NCBI RefSeq assembly: GCF_038007965.1 | Contig: NZ_JBBOYD010000001.1 | Coordinates: 536,501-600,500 of the forward strand | Length of the DNA: 64,000 nucleotides | From: Niallia sp. FSL W8-0635 | GTDB lineage: Bacteria; Bacillota; Bacilli; Bacillales; Cytobacillaceae | Direction: 5' to 3' | Shown: positions 1 through 9,462 of the stretch, in pieces | How the letters are laid out: each line of letters opens with the position of its first letter | Position numbering within the stretch: position 1 is the stretch's first letter | Program-made: the position numbers and the translations under genes | Notes under the pieces: model-generated | Databases searched by the model: none | What the model was told of the DNA's origin: nothing | The model's input: the letters and a program-made list of their open reading frames with translations, nothing else

Positions 1-75
1 AATAAGCTTTAGAAAAAAGGATTTAATAAAAAATTAGCGAAATAAATAAGAAAAGGGAAAAAATGGAGAGAGTGT

Positions 76-903
76 ATGGATATAACAGCATTAAGACCTA
101 AAAAAAGGTCAGCCCTACGTCTTTATTTCGGAAAAAAATATTATACGACCAAGAGATATATGCAATGGATGATAGAAAGAAAGCAATATGCAAAGAAAAA
201 GCAAAAGGCATTACTACCGTATTCCTATTTTACCCATAAAACGATGCTGCTAAGAGAATTAAAAGATGTTGATATGAAGCTTCAGTATAATAAAATTACC
301 AATTTGAAATTGGCAGTTTCCAAAATAAATCAGATAGTGTTGGAACCAGGAGAAACCTTTTCGTATTGGAGAACAATTGGAAAGCCCACATATAAAAAAG
401 GTTACGTTGATGGGATGGTTCTTTTTGCAGGCGGTTATCGGACGGGAGTTGGTGGGGGACTGTGCCAACTGTCTAATCTTATCTACTGGATGACATTACA
501 TACTTCATTAACTGTAGTGGAAAGGCATCGCCATAGCTATGATGTTTTTCCTGATTCGAATCGAACTCAGCCATTCGGTAGTGGAGCGACTTGTTCCTAC
601 AATTATTTAGATTTACAAATCAAGAATGAAACGGATACACCTTTTCAATTGTGCTTAGAAGTTACGGATACCCATTTAAAAGGGGAATGGCTAGGAACAT
701 CACCTAGTTTATTTCGTTATGAGGTGTTTGAAAAGGCGCATCAAATCACACCAGCATATTTTGGAGGTTATATCCGTCATAATCAAATCTATCGGAAAAA
801 GTTTAATAGAAGAGGCGTATTGTTGGAGGAAGAGTATATCACAGAAAATCATGCATTAATGATGTATGAGCCACTTCTTTCTTCGACGGAGAATACACCA
901 TAA
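76..903 (+). CDS. VanW family protein
   Basis: 275 residues. The middle of the protein carries the VanW-domain signature: an F-S-Y-W block near residue 95, then a glycine-rich GGYRTGVGGGLCQLSNLIYW block around residues 119-138, and a conserved HRHSYDVFPD stretch. VanW proteins take their name from glycopeptide-resistance clusters, but the molecular function is unknown and most Bacillus copies are unrelated to resistance. The N-terminus is basic, with no clear signal peptide or membrane segment. The ATG has a GGAGAGAG ribosome site about 5 nt upstream. A terminator follows immediately, so this looks like the end of its transcript. There are no van genes nearby, so resistance should not be inferred. 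Confidence 0.85.
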   Translation: MDITALRPKKRSALRLYFGKKYYTTKRYMQWMIERKQYAKKKQKALLPYSYFTHKTMLLRELKDVDMKLQYNKITNLKLAVSKINQIVLEPGETFSYWRTIGKPTYKKGYVDGMVLFAGGYRTGVGGGLCQLSNLIYWMTLHTSLTVVERHRHSYDVFPDSNRTQPFGSGATCSYNYLDLQIKNETDTPFQLCLEVTDTHLKGEWLGTSPSLFRYEVFEKAHQITPAYFGGYIRHNQIYRKKFNRRGVLLEEEYITENHALMMYEPLLSSTENTP

Positions 904-926
904 AAAGAGGGGAATCCCTCTTTTTT
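902..926 (+). terminator. Rho-independent terminator after the VanW-like gene
   Basis: An AAAGAGGG / CCCTCTTT hairpin with a 4-nt loop, followed by a T run. It begins at the stop codon. Confidence 0.8.
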
Positions 927-1128
927 CTACTTTAAAGTAGAAATGAACCGAGCGACTGACTAAGACATAATGGTATACTTGTAGAAGAGTGTAAATTTTA
1001 TTTTTTATGTAAAACAACATTTTTTTAGGAAATAGCCTCCTATTATGATATTCGGTTGCTTTCCTAACGTTTTGTTTGATATTATCAGATTATTGTGTTG
1101 TACGTATAATGATGGAGGTGACATATAT

Positions 1129-1419
1129 ATGTCAAGAATTACAAAGGAAGAAGTAAAGCATGTTGCGAATCTTGCTAGACTTGCGATATCAGATGAGGAA
1201 GCAGGGCATTTTCAAAAGCAGTTAGATGCTATTATTTCTTTTGCAGAGCAATTAAATGAATTAGACACAGAGGGAATCGAACCAACTTCCCATGTATTAG
1301 ATATGAAAAATGTATTACGTGAAGATATACCAACGAAGGGATTACCTGTTGAGGATGTTTTGCGCAATGCACCAGATCATCAGGATGGACAAATTAAAGT
1401 ACCATCTATCATAGAGTAA
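1129..1419 (+). CDS. gatC: Asp-tRNA(Asn)/Glu-tRNA(Gln) amidotransferase subunit C
   Basis: 96 residues, the normal GatC length. It is the small linker subunit that wraps around GatA and GatB in the cytosolic GatCAB amidotransferase. The sequence is typical: an N-terminal helix with [15 protein letters not shown], a central [20 protein letters not shown] stretch, and a C-terminal LREDIP motif. I chose the ATG at 1129 because GGAGGTG lies 8 nt upstream and it matches the start of known GatC proteins. The frame is open 28 codons further upstream, but that extension lacks a ribosome site and does not look like GatC. It is the first gene of gatCAB, 14 nt from gatA. Confidence 0.95.
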   Translation: MSRITKEEVKHVANLARLAISDEEAGHFQKQLDAIISFAEQLNELDTEGIEPTSHVLDMKNVLREDIPTKGLPVEDVLRNAPDHQDGQIKVPSIIE

Positions 1420-1433
1420 GGAGGGGAAAATAC

Positions 1434-2891
1434 ATGAGTCTTTTTGATCAAAAGATGACGGATTTACAAGAATTATTACATAAAAAAGAGATATCTGTTA
1501 CTGATTTAGTAAAAGAATCGTATAATCGCATAAAAGACGTAGATGAGAAAGTACAAGCATTTTTAACATTAGACGAAGAAAATGCTTTATCACAAGCTAG
1601 CGCACTAGATAGCAAGCTTGTAAATGGGGAACATTCCGGAAGCCTATTTGGGATGCCAATTGGTATAAAGGATAATATCGTTACGAAGGATTTAAGAACA
1701 ACTTGTTCTAGCAAAATCTTAGAGAATTTCCAACCGATTTATAATGCTACTGTTATGGACAAGCTACAAGCAGCTGGGGCTATTACGATTGGAAAGCTAA
1801 ACATGGATGAGTTTGCTATGGGATCTTCAACAGAAAATTCTTATTACCAAAAAACGAAAAACCCATGGAATCTTGAAACAGTTCCGGGCGGTTCATCAGG
1901 TGGTTCTGCCGCATCGGTTGCAGCAGGTGAAGTACTCTTTTCACTTGGATCAGATACTGGTGGTTCTATTCGTCAACCAGCAGCATTCTGTGGGGTTGTC
2001 GGCTTAAAACCTACATATGGAAGAATTTCACGATTTGGTCTAGTTGCGTTTGCATCTTCACTGGATCAAATTGGACCAATTACACGTACGGTAGAAGACA
2101 ATGCTTTCTTGCTTAATGCTATTTCTGGATTAGATCCAATGGATTCTACTTCGGCAAATGTAGAAGTCCCTGATTTTACGAAAGGACTAACTGGCGACAT
2201 TAAGGGCATGAAAATAGCTGTGCCGAAAGAGTATTTAGCAGAAGGTGTAAATGAAGCAGTACGTCAATCTGTATTAGATGCCTTAAAGGTATTAGAGAAA
2301 TTGGGCGCAACATGGGAAGAAGTATCCCTGCCACATAGTAAATATGCCCTTGCAACGTATTATTTATTATCTTCTTCAGAAGCATCGGCAAACCTTTCAC
2401 GTTTTGATGGTGTACGCTATGGCTATCGTGCGGAAGATGTAGAAACATTGATCGATTTATATAAACGTTCTCGTGCAGAAGGATTTGGTGATGAAGTGAA
2501 GCGCAGAATTATGCTTGGAACCTTTGCTCTAAGCTCTGGCTACTATGATGCCTATTACAAAAAAGCACAAAAAGTACGTACATTAATCAAAAAGGATTTT
2601 GAAGACGTATTTGAAAAGTATGATGTCATTATTGGACCAACTACTCCGACTCCTGCCTTTAAATTAGGGGAAAATGTAGACGATCCATTAACGATGTATG
2701 CAAATGATATATTAACGATTCCAGTGAACCTTGCTGGTGTACCAGGTATTTCCGTTCCTTGTGGTTTCTCTAATGGTTTACCGCTTGGTTTACAAATTAT
2801 CGGAAAACACTTTGATGAAGCATCTGTATATAAAGTGGCTTATTCGTTTGAACAGGCAACGGATTATCATAAACAAAAACCAACGCTGTAA
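1434..2891 (+). CDS. gatA: Asp-tRNA(Asn)/Glu-tRNA(Gln) amidotransferase subunit A
   Basis: 485 residues of the amidase-signature family. GatA hydrolyses glutamine and passes ammonia to GatB for amidation of mischarged Asp-tRNA(Asn) or Glu-tRNA(Gln). The complete Ser-cisSer-Lys triad is visible: K79 in GIKDN, S154 in the [11 protein letters not shown] loop, and S178 in [10 protein letters not shown]. These are the same numbers as in Staphylococcus aureus GatA. AGGAGG lies 9 nt before the ATG. It sits between gatC and gatB with short spacing, so the three subunits should be co-translated. A glnS gene elsewhere in this window (50345..51994) raises the question of which tRNA this complex serves here. 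Confidence 0.97.
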   Translation: MSLFDQKMTDLQELLHKKEISVTDLVKESYNRIKDVDEKVQAFLTLDEENALSQASALDSKLVNGEHSGSLFGMPIGIKDNIVTKDLRTTCSSKILENFQPIYNATVMDKLQAAGAITIGKLNMDEFAMGSSTENSYYQKTKNPWNLETVPGGSSGGSAASVAAGEVLFSLGSDTGGSIRQPAAFCGVVGLKPTYGRISRFGLVAFASSLDQIGPITRTVEDNAFLLNAISGLDPMDSTSANVEVPDFTKGLTGDIKGMKIAVPKEYLAEGVNEAVRQSVLDALKVLEKLGATWEEVSLPHSKYALATYYLLSSSEASANLSRFDGVRYGYRAEDVETLIDLYKRSRAEGFGDEVKRRIMLGTFALSSGYYDAYYKKAQKVRTLIKKDFEDVFEKYDVIIGPTTPTPAFKLGENVDDPLTMYANDILTIPVNLAGVPGISVPCGFSNGLPLGLQIIGKHFDEASVYKVAYSFEQATDYHKQKPTL

Positions 2892-2903
2892 GGGGTGAAA
2901 AAA

Positions 2904-4331
2904 ATGGAATTTGAAACAGTCATTGGGCTAGAGGTCCATGTAGAGCTAAAAACACAATCAAAAATATTCTCAGCAAGTCCCAATCACTTTGGTGCTGCGC
3001 CGAATACAAATACAACAGTAGTCGATTTAGGCTATCCTGGCGTACTCCCTGTTTTAAATAAAAAGGCAGTAGAATATGGCATGAAGGCATCAATGGCATT
3101 AAATTGCGAAATAGCTACTGAAACAAAATTTGACCGTAAAAACTATTTTTATCCAGATAATCCGAAAGCTTATCAAATCTCACAATTCGATAAACCGATT
3201 GGAGAACATGGCTGGATTGAAATTGAAGTAGATGGCTATAAGAAAAAAATTGGAATTACCCGTGTGCATTTAGAAGAGGATGCGGGAAAACTAAATCATG
3301 AGAAAGGATATTCATTAGTGGACTTCAACCGTCAGGGAACGCCATTAATCGAAATCGTTTCTGAGCCAGATATTCGTACACCAAATGAAGCATATGCTTA
3401 CTTGGAAAAATTGAAATCCATCGTTCAATATACAGGTGTTTCTGATTGTAAAATGGAAGAAGGATCTTTACGTTGCGATGCCAACATTTCGATTCGTCCA
3501 GTAGGGCAAGAGGAATTCGGAACGAAAACAGAGTTGAAAAACTTAAACTCCTTTAACTTTGTCCGTAAAGGCTTAGAGTATGAAGAACAACGCCAAAGAG
3601 AGGTTGTTTCTTCAGGTGGTGTCATTAATCAAGAAACACGCCGCTTTGATGAAGCAACCAGTACAACATTGTTAATGCGTGTAAAAGAAGGCTCCGATGA
3701 TTATCGTTATTTCCCAGAACCGGATTTAACAGATTTATATATCGATGAAGACTGGAAAGCACGAATTCGCGCAGAAATTCCAGAGCTACCAGATGCAAGA
3801 CAGAAGCGTTATATGGAAGTATGGGGCTTACCAGAGTATGATGCGAAAGTATTAACCGTTACGAAAGAGATGGCTGATTTCTTCGAAGGTACTGTGGCAA
3901 ACGGAGCAGAACCAAAGCTTGCATCTAACTGGGTAATGGGTGACGTTTCTGCCTATTTAAACGCAGAACAAAAAGAGCTAGCAGAAGTAAAGCTAACACC
4001 AGAGAACCTTGCCGGCATGATTAAGCTTATTGGAAACGGAACAATTTCTAGTAAAATTGCAAAGCAAGTTTTTAAAGAGTTAATCGAAAATGGCGGAGAT
4101 GCTGAAGCAATTGTTAAAGAGAAGGGGTTAGTACAAATTTCCGATGAAGGGGCATTATTGAAAATTATCGGAGAAGTATTGGATAACAACCCGCAATCCA
4201 TTGAGGACTTTAAAAACGGAAAACAAAAAGCAATTGGTTTCCTTGTTGGTCAATTGATGAAAGCAACAAAAGGACAAGCTAATCCACAAATGGTTAACAA
4301 GTTGTTAGTGGAAGAAATGAATAAAAGATAA
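2904..4331 (+). CDS. gatB: Asp-tRNA(Asn)/Glu-tRNA(Gln) amidotransferase subunit B
   Basis: 475 residues. GatB binds the misacylated tRNA, phosphorylates the Asp/Glu side chain with ATP, and amidates it with ammonia from GatA. The N-terminal signature [20 protein letters not shown], the [15 protein letters not shown] block ([19 protein letters not shown]), the [16 protein letters not shown] block, and the C-terminal YqeY-like helical tail ending [16 protein letters not shown] are all present. A GTG at 2895 lies inside the AGGGGTG ribosome site. The ATG at 2904 has correct spacing and matches the conserved N-terminus, so I start there. It is the last gene of gatCAB and is followed by a terminator. 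Confidence 0.96.
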   Translation: MEFETVIGLEVHVELKTQSKIFSASPNHFGAAPNTNTTVVDLGYPGVLPVLNKKAVEYGMKASMALNCEIATETKFDRKNYFYPDNPKAYQISQFDKPIGEHGWIEIEVDGYKKKIGITRVHLEEDAGKLNHEKGYSLVDFNRQGTPLIEIVSEPDIRTPNEAYAYLEKLKSIVQYTGVSDCKMEEGSLRCDANISIRPVGQEEFGTKTELKNLNSFNFVRKGLEYEEQRQREVVSSGGVINQETRRFDEATSTTLLMRVKEGSDDYRYFPEPDLTDLYIDEDWKARIRAEIPELPDARQKRYMEVWGLPEYDAKVLTVTKEMADFFEGTVANGAEPKLASNWVMGDVSAYLNAEQKELAEVKLTPENLAGMIKLIGNGTISSKIAKQVFKELIENGGDAEAIVKEKGLVQISDEGALLKIIGEVLDNNPQSIEDFKNGKQKAIGFLVGQLMKATKGQANPQMVNKLLVEEMNKR

Positions 4332-4350
4332 TAAGAGAATTTCTTTTCTT

Positions 4351-4396
4351 AGCTGCCAGCAAATGTTGAATTACGACTTTGTTGGCAGCTTTTTTT
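4351..4396 (+). terminator. Terminator of gatCAB
   Basis: A 13-bp stem, AGCTGCCAGCAAA with TTTGTTGGCAGCT (one wobble/mismatch), a 14-nt loop, then seven T. It lies 20 nt after the gatB stop. Confidence 0.88.
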
Positions 4397-4539
4397 GTTG
4401 AGAAAAAGGTAACAGAGAAACGTTCTCTGAGCCCGAGAGCAGTATAATGAGCCGGAAAAGGTAACAGAGGAATCACCGAAGCTCCCACTTAATTAAAAAG
4501 AACAAGGGAATGGATGATCCACGCCCTTGTTATAAATGT

Positions 4540-4671
4540 TTAATTTTTTTCTATAATAATCAATCCAAAGTAGGAACCAACCATCATTTCTATCGAATGT
4601 GCACTTCTCAGTAAATCATTTTCTGTAATTTCGACAGTATTTCCCAGGAAAAGTCCATAATCAACATTTAC
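4540..4671 (-). pseudogene. Start-less coding-like fragment, probable gene remnant
   Basis: On the minus strand a 43-codon frame reads like protein (DYGLFLGNTVEITENDLL, then RSAHSIEMMVGSYFGL and IIIEKN before the stop). It has no ATG, GTG or TTG near its beginning, and a TAG directly precedes it. I do not recognise the family. The simplest reading is the 3' end of a lost gene. The surrounding stretch between gatB and plsY otherwise holds only the gatB terminator and an AACAAGGG / CCCTTGTT hairpin at 4501-4531. It could also be chance, since 43 codons is short. Confidence 0.3.
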
Positions 4672-4698
4672 CTAAAAAGCTTGTCCAATAAAGGAGAA

Positions 4699-5319
4699 TC
4701 AGCTTATTTTTTTCGGGTTGATTCGATCCTTTTTTATGTTTTTATCGTTTATTTTTGGTTCTTTGCTATGGATAAAATTAATGATATTAGAGCGATGTAA
4801 AAAGATTAGTAGAACTAAAAATAATAAAAATAGCCACTCATGCTCGATTGCAGGAGAAAATAGTGCATATAAGAAAATGGTTATCCCAACAGAAATACTA
4901 CCTAGAAACACATATTTTGTTATAAAAATGACAGCAAAGAAAGCCAAATAGGTAATGAAAAACAGAGCTGGATTGGCAACAAGAAGAGTTCCGGCTGTTG
5001 TGGCAATTGCTTTTCCACCACGGAAGCCTGCAAAAATAGGAAAGCAATGACCGATGACTGCTACTAATCCAGTGTATAACGGATTTACATCTACCATAAG
5101 TAAGTATGGTAAACATGCGGCTAGCGCTCCTTTTCCAACATCAAGTAGTAAAACGGCAATCCCGGCTTTTTTGCCTAATACGCGAATAGAATTAGTTGCT
5201 CCAGGGTTAAAGCTGCCGTGTTTTCGAATGTCGATGCCATAAAAAAACTTACCTATTATTAAGGCAGTTGGAAAAGAACCGATTAAGTAAGAAGCTAGAA
5301 TAATAATAATCAAGTGCAT
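4699..5319 (-). CDS. plsY: Acyl-phosphate:glycerol-3-phosphate acyltransferase PlsY
   Basis: 206 residues, a multi-pass membrane enzyme that transfers an acyl group from acyl-phosphate to glycerol-3-phosphate, the first acylation of phospholipid synthesis in Gram-positives. The conserved motifs are visible: GSFPTALI with G-x-D-x-R and GATNSIR (residues about 14-46), the glycine-rich GHCFPIFAGFRGGKAIATTAG block around residues 91-112, and a later GS motif. The tail is short and basic. AAAGGAGA lies 5 nt before the ATG. It is transcribed alone on the minus strand; a second membrane-lipid gene, dagK, lies 5.5 kb away. Confidence 0.93.
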   Translation of the reverse strand: MHLIIIILASYLIGSFPTALIIGKFFYGIDIRKHGSFNPGATNSIRVLGKKAGIAVLLLDVGKGALAACLPYLLMVDVNPLYTGLVAVIGHCFPIFAGFRGGKAIATTAGTLLVANPALFFITYLAFFAVIFITKYVFLGSISVGITIFLYALFSPAIEHEWLFLLFLVLLIFLHRSNIINFIHSKEPKINDKNIKKDRINPKKIS

Positions 5320-5393
5320 TTCTCCTTTAACATAATCTTAAGCTTACTAGAATAAAACATGATTTTAGTTCTCTGCTTTTATTCTATGCAGCA

Positions 5394-5423
5394 ATAGGGA
5401 GAAGTTTGTTCCCTTCTCCCTAT
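5394..5423. terminator. Strong hairpin between a minus-strand gene end and plsY
   Basis: A perfect 11-bp stem (ATAGGGAGAAG / CTTCTCCCTAT) with an 8-nt loop. It lies downstream of the membrane-protein gene ending at 5466 and upstream of plsY. The T-tract is poor on the minus strand, so it could be a weak terminator or a processing hairpin. Confidence 0.6.
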
Positions 5424-5465
5424 ATTATAAATAATAGCTGCTGTTTTTTTTTGATTTTTCTAAGA

Positions 5466-7142
5466 TTAATGTAAATCTTGTTCTTCTACTACCAAATTTT
5501 CAACCGTTACAATCACTTCTTCTGTATCTACATAATCTACCGTTAGTTCCATCCCTTTTTCTAGGAAAATACTATAAGGAAAATCATTTGATGAAACTTG
5601 GAAAATGGTTTTATTTCCTTCTAGCATGAATTTTACGATTGTACTATTTTCTATTTCTGATTTATACACATAGCTAACAGTTCCAGTTATCGTCTTTTGG
5701 TCGGCAATATTGTTAGGAACGGTTTTATCATTTTTTAAGAGGGTCACAAGTGCATATTTATAATCATTAAAAAGCTTTGTTTTTTCTGTATGATAACTAT
5801 ACACCTTTTCATCCTTCGCGTTAATTAACATAATTTCTCTTAATACATGATTGCTATCCATTAATGGGACAACCCATGTGAACTGCCCGTAAATTGTATA
5901 AAGTAGAGGAGTCCCCGCTTCATACTTTTGAGCACGAAACGTTTTCTCGGCAACATTGATAGCAGATTTCCCATTTAACGATCCATTTGCTTCGGTGTAG
6001 AAAGTAAGTGTACCAGTTCGGGCATTAATCATTGAGTAACCAACCATACTTCCGCTATCTGATTTCGGACGAGTGAAGTCTGTAAACCAATGTAATTGTA
6101 AATCTTCGTTAAATACTCCATTAACTTCGTCTACGTTTTCCCAAGTTGTGGGCAATTTCATATCTTCTTTTGCAAAAAGGGTATTCCAGAAACCATGAAT
6201 ATATTTTCCATACCACTCATTCCAATCTTCAGCTACACTTGTAGGAATGACATGGTCAATGAAATCGGGAATATTGTTCATCGCATAGTCTTCAACTTTT
6301 CCAGTAGCAGGGTCAATGATATAAATCCCTTTAATATCAACAATCTCTCGGAATTTATTATACTGGCCATAAGGAATAACATAATAAGGTTTATCATTAT
6401 CATCTGGTTCAAAGCTAGCTTCAAGCAGAATCGTATCTTTATGTTTATTTCTGACTAGCCTTTTTAGATCTTCATTGAAGTATGCAGATGGAACATATTT
6501 CATAGATGATTGAACTAAGACAGCATCCTCGTTTTCGTCCTCTGCACTCATTTTAATAAAACCAGGAACATCATTTCCTTTTACCCATTTGAAAAATCCT
6601 GTGTATTCAATTGGTGTCACCCAATAAAGATGCTCATCAATTTTTTGTAAAGTAGAATCTCCTAAATCGTAATAGGAAGGATGTGAAATCTCCCCAAGCT
6701 TCTTCTCACTACGATAACGCGCATAGCTTTCCGGAACAACGACGATATGCTTTTCATTAGTAGAAACAGCTTCTTTTTCGATAACAGTAGCTTTTTCTTG
6801 TACAAAATGATATTTATCTCCCGTTATGGTTAATGGATAAATAAATTGGACGTAGAGACTAAATAAGACAAAGTACAAAAATAGAATTCCTGTTATTTTA
6901 TATCCCTTTACTTTTCCAAAAAGCAAATCTAAGAATAAGAAGAAAGCAAGATAAATAGCACCGTATTTAAATAAGGCCTGTAAGGTATGATCGATTAGCT
7001 GAAAATAATTAAGACAAAATATAATTAGAATCCCCGTAAGCAATCGAATGATTTGAAAGATAAGAAACCTTCGTTTTTTTAGATGGCTTTTCCATATGAA
7101 TGGATTTAGTGTTAAAGCCAGTAATGCAAATAAATAATGCAT
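5466..7142 (-). CDS. Large membrane-anchored protein of unknown function
   Basis: 558 residues from the ATG at 7142, which follows AAAGGAGA with 7-nt spacing (an in-frame ATG two codons earlier sits on the ribosome site). The first ~125 residues hold about four hydrophobic segments (LFALLALTLNPFIW; LLTGILIIFCLNYF; GAIYLAFFLFLDLLFG; GILFLYFVLFSLYVQFIYPL). The remaining ~430 residues look like a folded extracytoplasmic region without cysteines, including two blocks that both begin with Y-x-I-x-P-A or N-A-R-T-G-type strands, suggestive of repeated beta domains. It shows no catalytic motif I recognise. Similar four-TM plus large-ectodomain proteins occur in Bacillaceae as uncharacterised proteins. 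It is divergent from the sigma-factor operon. Confidence 0.8.
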   Translation of the reverse strand: MHYLFALLALTLNPFIWKSHLKKRRFLIFQIIRLLTGILIIFCLNYFQLIDHTLQALFKYGAIYLAFFLFLDLLFGKVKGYKITGILFLYFVLFSLYVQFIYPLTITGDKYHFVQEKATVIEKEAVSTNEKHIVVVPESYARYRSEKKLGEISHPSYYDLGDSTLQKIDEHLYWVTPIEYTGFFKWVKGNDVPGFIKMSAEDENEDAVLVQSSMKYVPSAYFNEDLKRLVRNKHKDTILLEASFEPDDNDKPYYVIPYGQYNKFREIVDIKGIYIIDPATGKVEDYAMNNIPDFIDHVIPTSVAEDWNEWYGKYIHGFWNTLFAKEDMKLPTTWENVDEVNGVFNEDLQLHWFTDFTRPKSDSGSMVGYSMINARTGTLTFYTEANGSLNGKSAINVAEKTFRAQKYEAGTPLLYTIYGQFTWVVPLMDSNHVLREIMLINAKDEKVYSYHTEKTKLFNDYKYALVTLLKNDKTVPNNIADQKTITGTVSYVYKSEIENSTIVKFMLEGNKTIFQVSSNDFPYSIFLEKGMELTVDYVDTEEVIVTVENLVVEEQDLH

Positions 7143-7336
7143 ACACATTCTCCTTTGATAATTTGCTATAGAATAAATACGAAAGAAATGGTAAAAAGTT
7201 TCAATTAATAATGATACTATTACAAAGGAGAGCATTACAAATAAATTTATTATGAAAAATAATAAAAAGACTGTAGGGTAATGACAGTCAGTTTACGTCT
7301 ATTACTATAGAATGGCTAGGAAAGGGGGGAGAGGCC

Positions 7337-7882
7337 ATTAGTGATCAAGTATTAATTGATAAAGTAAAAGCAGGTAATGATCACGCATTTCGTCTGTTAG
7401 TAGAAAAATATCGAGACTATTTGTTTCGTACCATATATAGTGTCTTGAAGGATCAAAAAGAAGCAGAAGATGCGACGCAGGAAGTGTTTATTAAAATCTA
7501 TACCTCTCTCCCCAAATATGAGAATCAAGGTTTTAAAACATGGATTACAAGAATTGCTGTTAATCATGCCATTGATATGAGAAGAAAAAAACAAAGAAGA
7601 AAAGAAGAAATGGCAGAAGAATTGGAATCTCATATAGGAGGCTCTCTTGCCGATGATGTAGAATTAGAAGTGATGAGGCGGGAACGACAAAAGCTTGTCC
7701 AACAAAGGCTAGAAGAAGTACCTGCTAATTACAGAGATGTCATTTATGGTTTTTACATCCAAGAAAAAAGCTATCAAGAAATGGCATCTGAACAAAATGT
7801 TCAAGTGAAAACGATTGAAACGAAGTTGTATCGAGCGAGAATCTGGATCAAAACGCATTGGAAGGAGGAAGACTTTTTATGA
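7337..7882 (+). CDS. ECF-subfamily RNA polymerase sigma factor (apparent ATT start)
   Basis: 181 residues if begun at ATT 7337. Sigma region 2 runs from about residue 10 to 85 (AGNDHAFRLLVEKYRDYLFR, then DAEDATQEVFIKIY-type and FKTWITRIAVNHAID motifs). Region 4 lies in the last 60 residues (VPANYRDVIYGFYIQEKSYQEMA, TIETKLYRARIWIK). The first ATG/GTG/TTG in frame is TTG 7421, inside region 2.1, which would delete an essential helix. The frame upstream stays open to 7277 with no ordinary start, while an AAGGGGGGA site lies 6 nt before ATT 7337. ATT start is therefore my inference; a base error turning ATG into ATT would look the same. It overlaps the anti-sigma gene by 4 nt. Confidence 0.85.
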   Translation: MSDQVLIDKVKAGNDHAFRLLVEKYRDYLFRTIYSVLKDQKEAEDATQEVFIKIYTSLPKYENQGFKTWITRIAVNHAIDMRRKKQRRKEEMAEELESHIGGSLADDVELEVMRRERQKLVQQRLEEVPANYRDVIYGFYIQEKSYQEMASEQNVQVKTIETKLYRARIWIKTHWKEEDFL

Positions 7883-8349
7883 CAACTCATTATTCTATAG
7901 ACCATTGGATGAAGTATGTGAAAGATGAATTAAATGATACAGAAAGAGTCCTGCTTGAAAATCATTTGTATACATGCGATCAATGCTTAGAATTATATAT
8001 AGAAGCAGTAGACAAGCAAGAGGAGACACTTCCTTCGATTTCAGATGAAGCAGCTTTTATGAATGATATTATGAAGAAAATATCTAATGAAAATATGGTG
8101 ATAGAAAAAGTGACAGAAAAGAAACGACCTTTTTATCAATCATCCATATTCCATTATGCAATTGCCGCAAGTCTTACATTGATCCTAATGTCGGCAGGAT
8201 TTTTTCAATCGATAATTAAACATACAGATACGATCCAAAAAGCGGAAATATCCGTAAAACAACAGTCAAAAACAGATGGATTAGTGGATAAAACATTTGC
8301 CTGGATGGATTCATTCGATGGTAGTAAAAAGGAGGATTTTAAGAAATGA
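7879..8349 (+). CDS. Membrane anti-sigma factor with HCC zinc-finger motif
   Basis: 156 residues from ATG 7879 (GGAGGA site, ATGA overlap with the sigma gene). The N-terminal cytosolic part has the zinc-binding anti-sigma signature H-x3-C-x2-C (HLYTCDQC, residues about 32-39). One membrane segment follows near residues 90-110 (FHYAIAASLTLILMSAGFF), then a short outside tail. By family analogy it holds the upstream ECF sigma factor at the membrane and releases it on an envelope signal. The tight sigma/anti-sigma overlap is typical of autoregulated ECF operons. Confidence 0.88.
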   Translation: MTTHYSIDHWMKYVKDELNDTERVLLENHLYTCDQCLELYIEAVDKQEETLPSISDEAAFMNDIMKKISNENMVIEKVTEKKRPFYQSSIFHYAIAASLTLILMSAGFFQSIIKHTDTIQKAEISVKQQSKTDGLVDKTFAWMDSFDGSKKEDFKK

Positions 8350-9431
8350 AAAACCCGATTGTCGCAACAATCTTAGCATTTTTTCCAGGTGGAGGTCTTT
8401 TCTATATTGGAAAAAAGCTACGAGGCTTTTTATATGGGCTGGCTGTATTTGGACTAGCATTTATGTCCATTATTATTCATAGTTCATGGTATTACGGCGA
8501 GTGGACATTTATTGTAATTGTTATAGGTTTCATTATCTATTGTATTAGTTTTTTCGATACATTAATTACGACCAGTAGCTATTTAAAGGAGCGGGTGAAT
8601 TTTGCCAGTAATACAGAAGCTGGAGAGGTGGCTCCTGTATTAGTAAAAACAACCGAGTCTGAGCGATTTTATACAATTGTATTATCCTTTATTCCTGGGT
8701 TAGGTCATATCCAGTTAGGTTTAGTATACCGAGGAATAACACTATTAACAGCTTTTCTCGGTTTAGGTATCATGATTCTATTTATTACCTTTCTAACATA
8801 TACGAATGAATTTCTATTATTCTTGGCAATTTTGCCAGTTATTTGGATTTATGGTTTTTATGATGTTTCCCAGCAGTTTAATAAAAAACTTAAGGGAGAA
8901 ACGCTTGAGGATATTACAATCTTTCAGGATTTTGAAAAGAATAGAGAAGAGGGAAAGAAAAGTAAATTTATTGCGACCTTCTTATCTGTGTTCCCAGGTG
9001 CAGGGCATTTATATTTAGGATTGCAGCAAAGAGGAATTCAGCTAATGGCTGCCTTCTTGTTCTCTATCTTTATTCTAAATGAATTACGATTAGGTCTTTT
9101 CCTATTTGTTATCCCTATTATTTGGTTCTATAGTTTCTTTGACGGATTACAAAAGGCGTCAAAAATAGGGGAAGAAGAGGTAGAGGATGTTCCTGTTATT
9201 GCGTATCTAATTAACTATCAGAAATGGTTTGGAATTGGTCTACTCGTAATTGGCTTATATTATTTAATGATTAATATTATCTTACCAATATTTTCGCCTA
9301 TCATTAGAGACATAATAGACATTGATTTACGTTTCTTCTTTTATCAATATTTCCAGACAGGGATTGTTTGCCTTGTCCTTATTCTAGGTGGGATTCATCT
9401 GTTAAAAGGAACGAAAAAGAAAAAAATATAA
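8346..9431 (+). CDS. Polytopic membrane protein with three internal repeats
   Basis: 361 residues. Three copies of a hydrophobic unit about 100 residues long can be read, each opening with an F-x-P-G-x-G-x-x-x-x-G motif: FFPGGGLFYIG (P14), FIPGLGHIQLG (P117) and VFPGAGHLYLG (P217), each followed by x2-3-R-G and two membrane helices. The motif resembles the turn of TM2-type domains, but I do not claim the family. A further pair of helices sits at the C-terminus. AAGGAGG lies upstream and the start overlaps the anti-sigma stop (ATGA), so it is co-translated with it. Likely part of the same envelope-stress operon; function unknown. Confidence 0.82.
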   Translation: MKNPIVATILAFFPGGGLFYIGKKLRGFLYGLAVFGLAFMSIIIHSSWYYGEWTFIVIVIGFIIYCISFFDTLITTSSYLKERVNFASNTEAGEVAPVLVKTTESERFYTIVLSFIPGLGHIQLGLVYRGITLLTAFLGLGIMILFITFLTYTNEFLLFLAILPVIWIYGFYDVSQQFNKKLKGETLEDITIFQDFEKNREEGKKSKFIATFLSVFPGAGHLYLGLQQRGIQLMAAFLFSIFILNELRLGLFLFVIPIIWFYSFFDGLQKASKIGEEEVEDVPVIAYLINYQKWFGIGLLVIGLYYLMINIILPIFSPIIRDIIDIDLRFFFYQYFQTGIVCLVLILGGIHLLKGTKKKKI

Positions 9432-9462
9432 TAAGTCTCGGGGAAATAGAAAGAGAGATTAT

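Noticed and set aside
76-903. Vancomycin-resistance role for the VanW-like protein
   Set aside because: No vanA/B ligase, vanH or vanX gene is nearby, and VanW domains are widespread without resistance.
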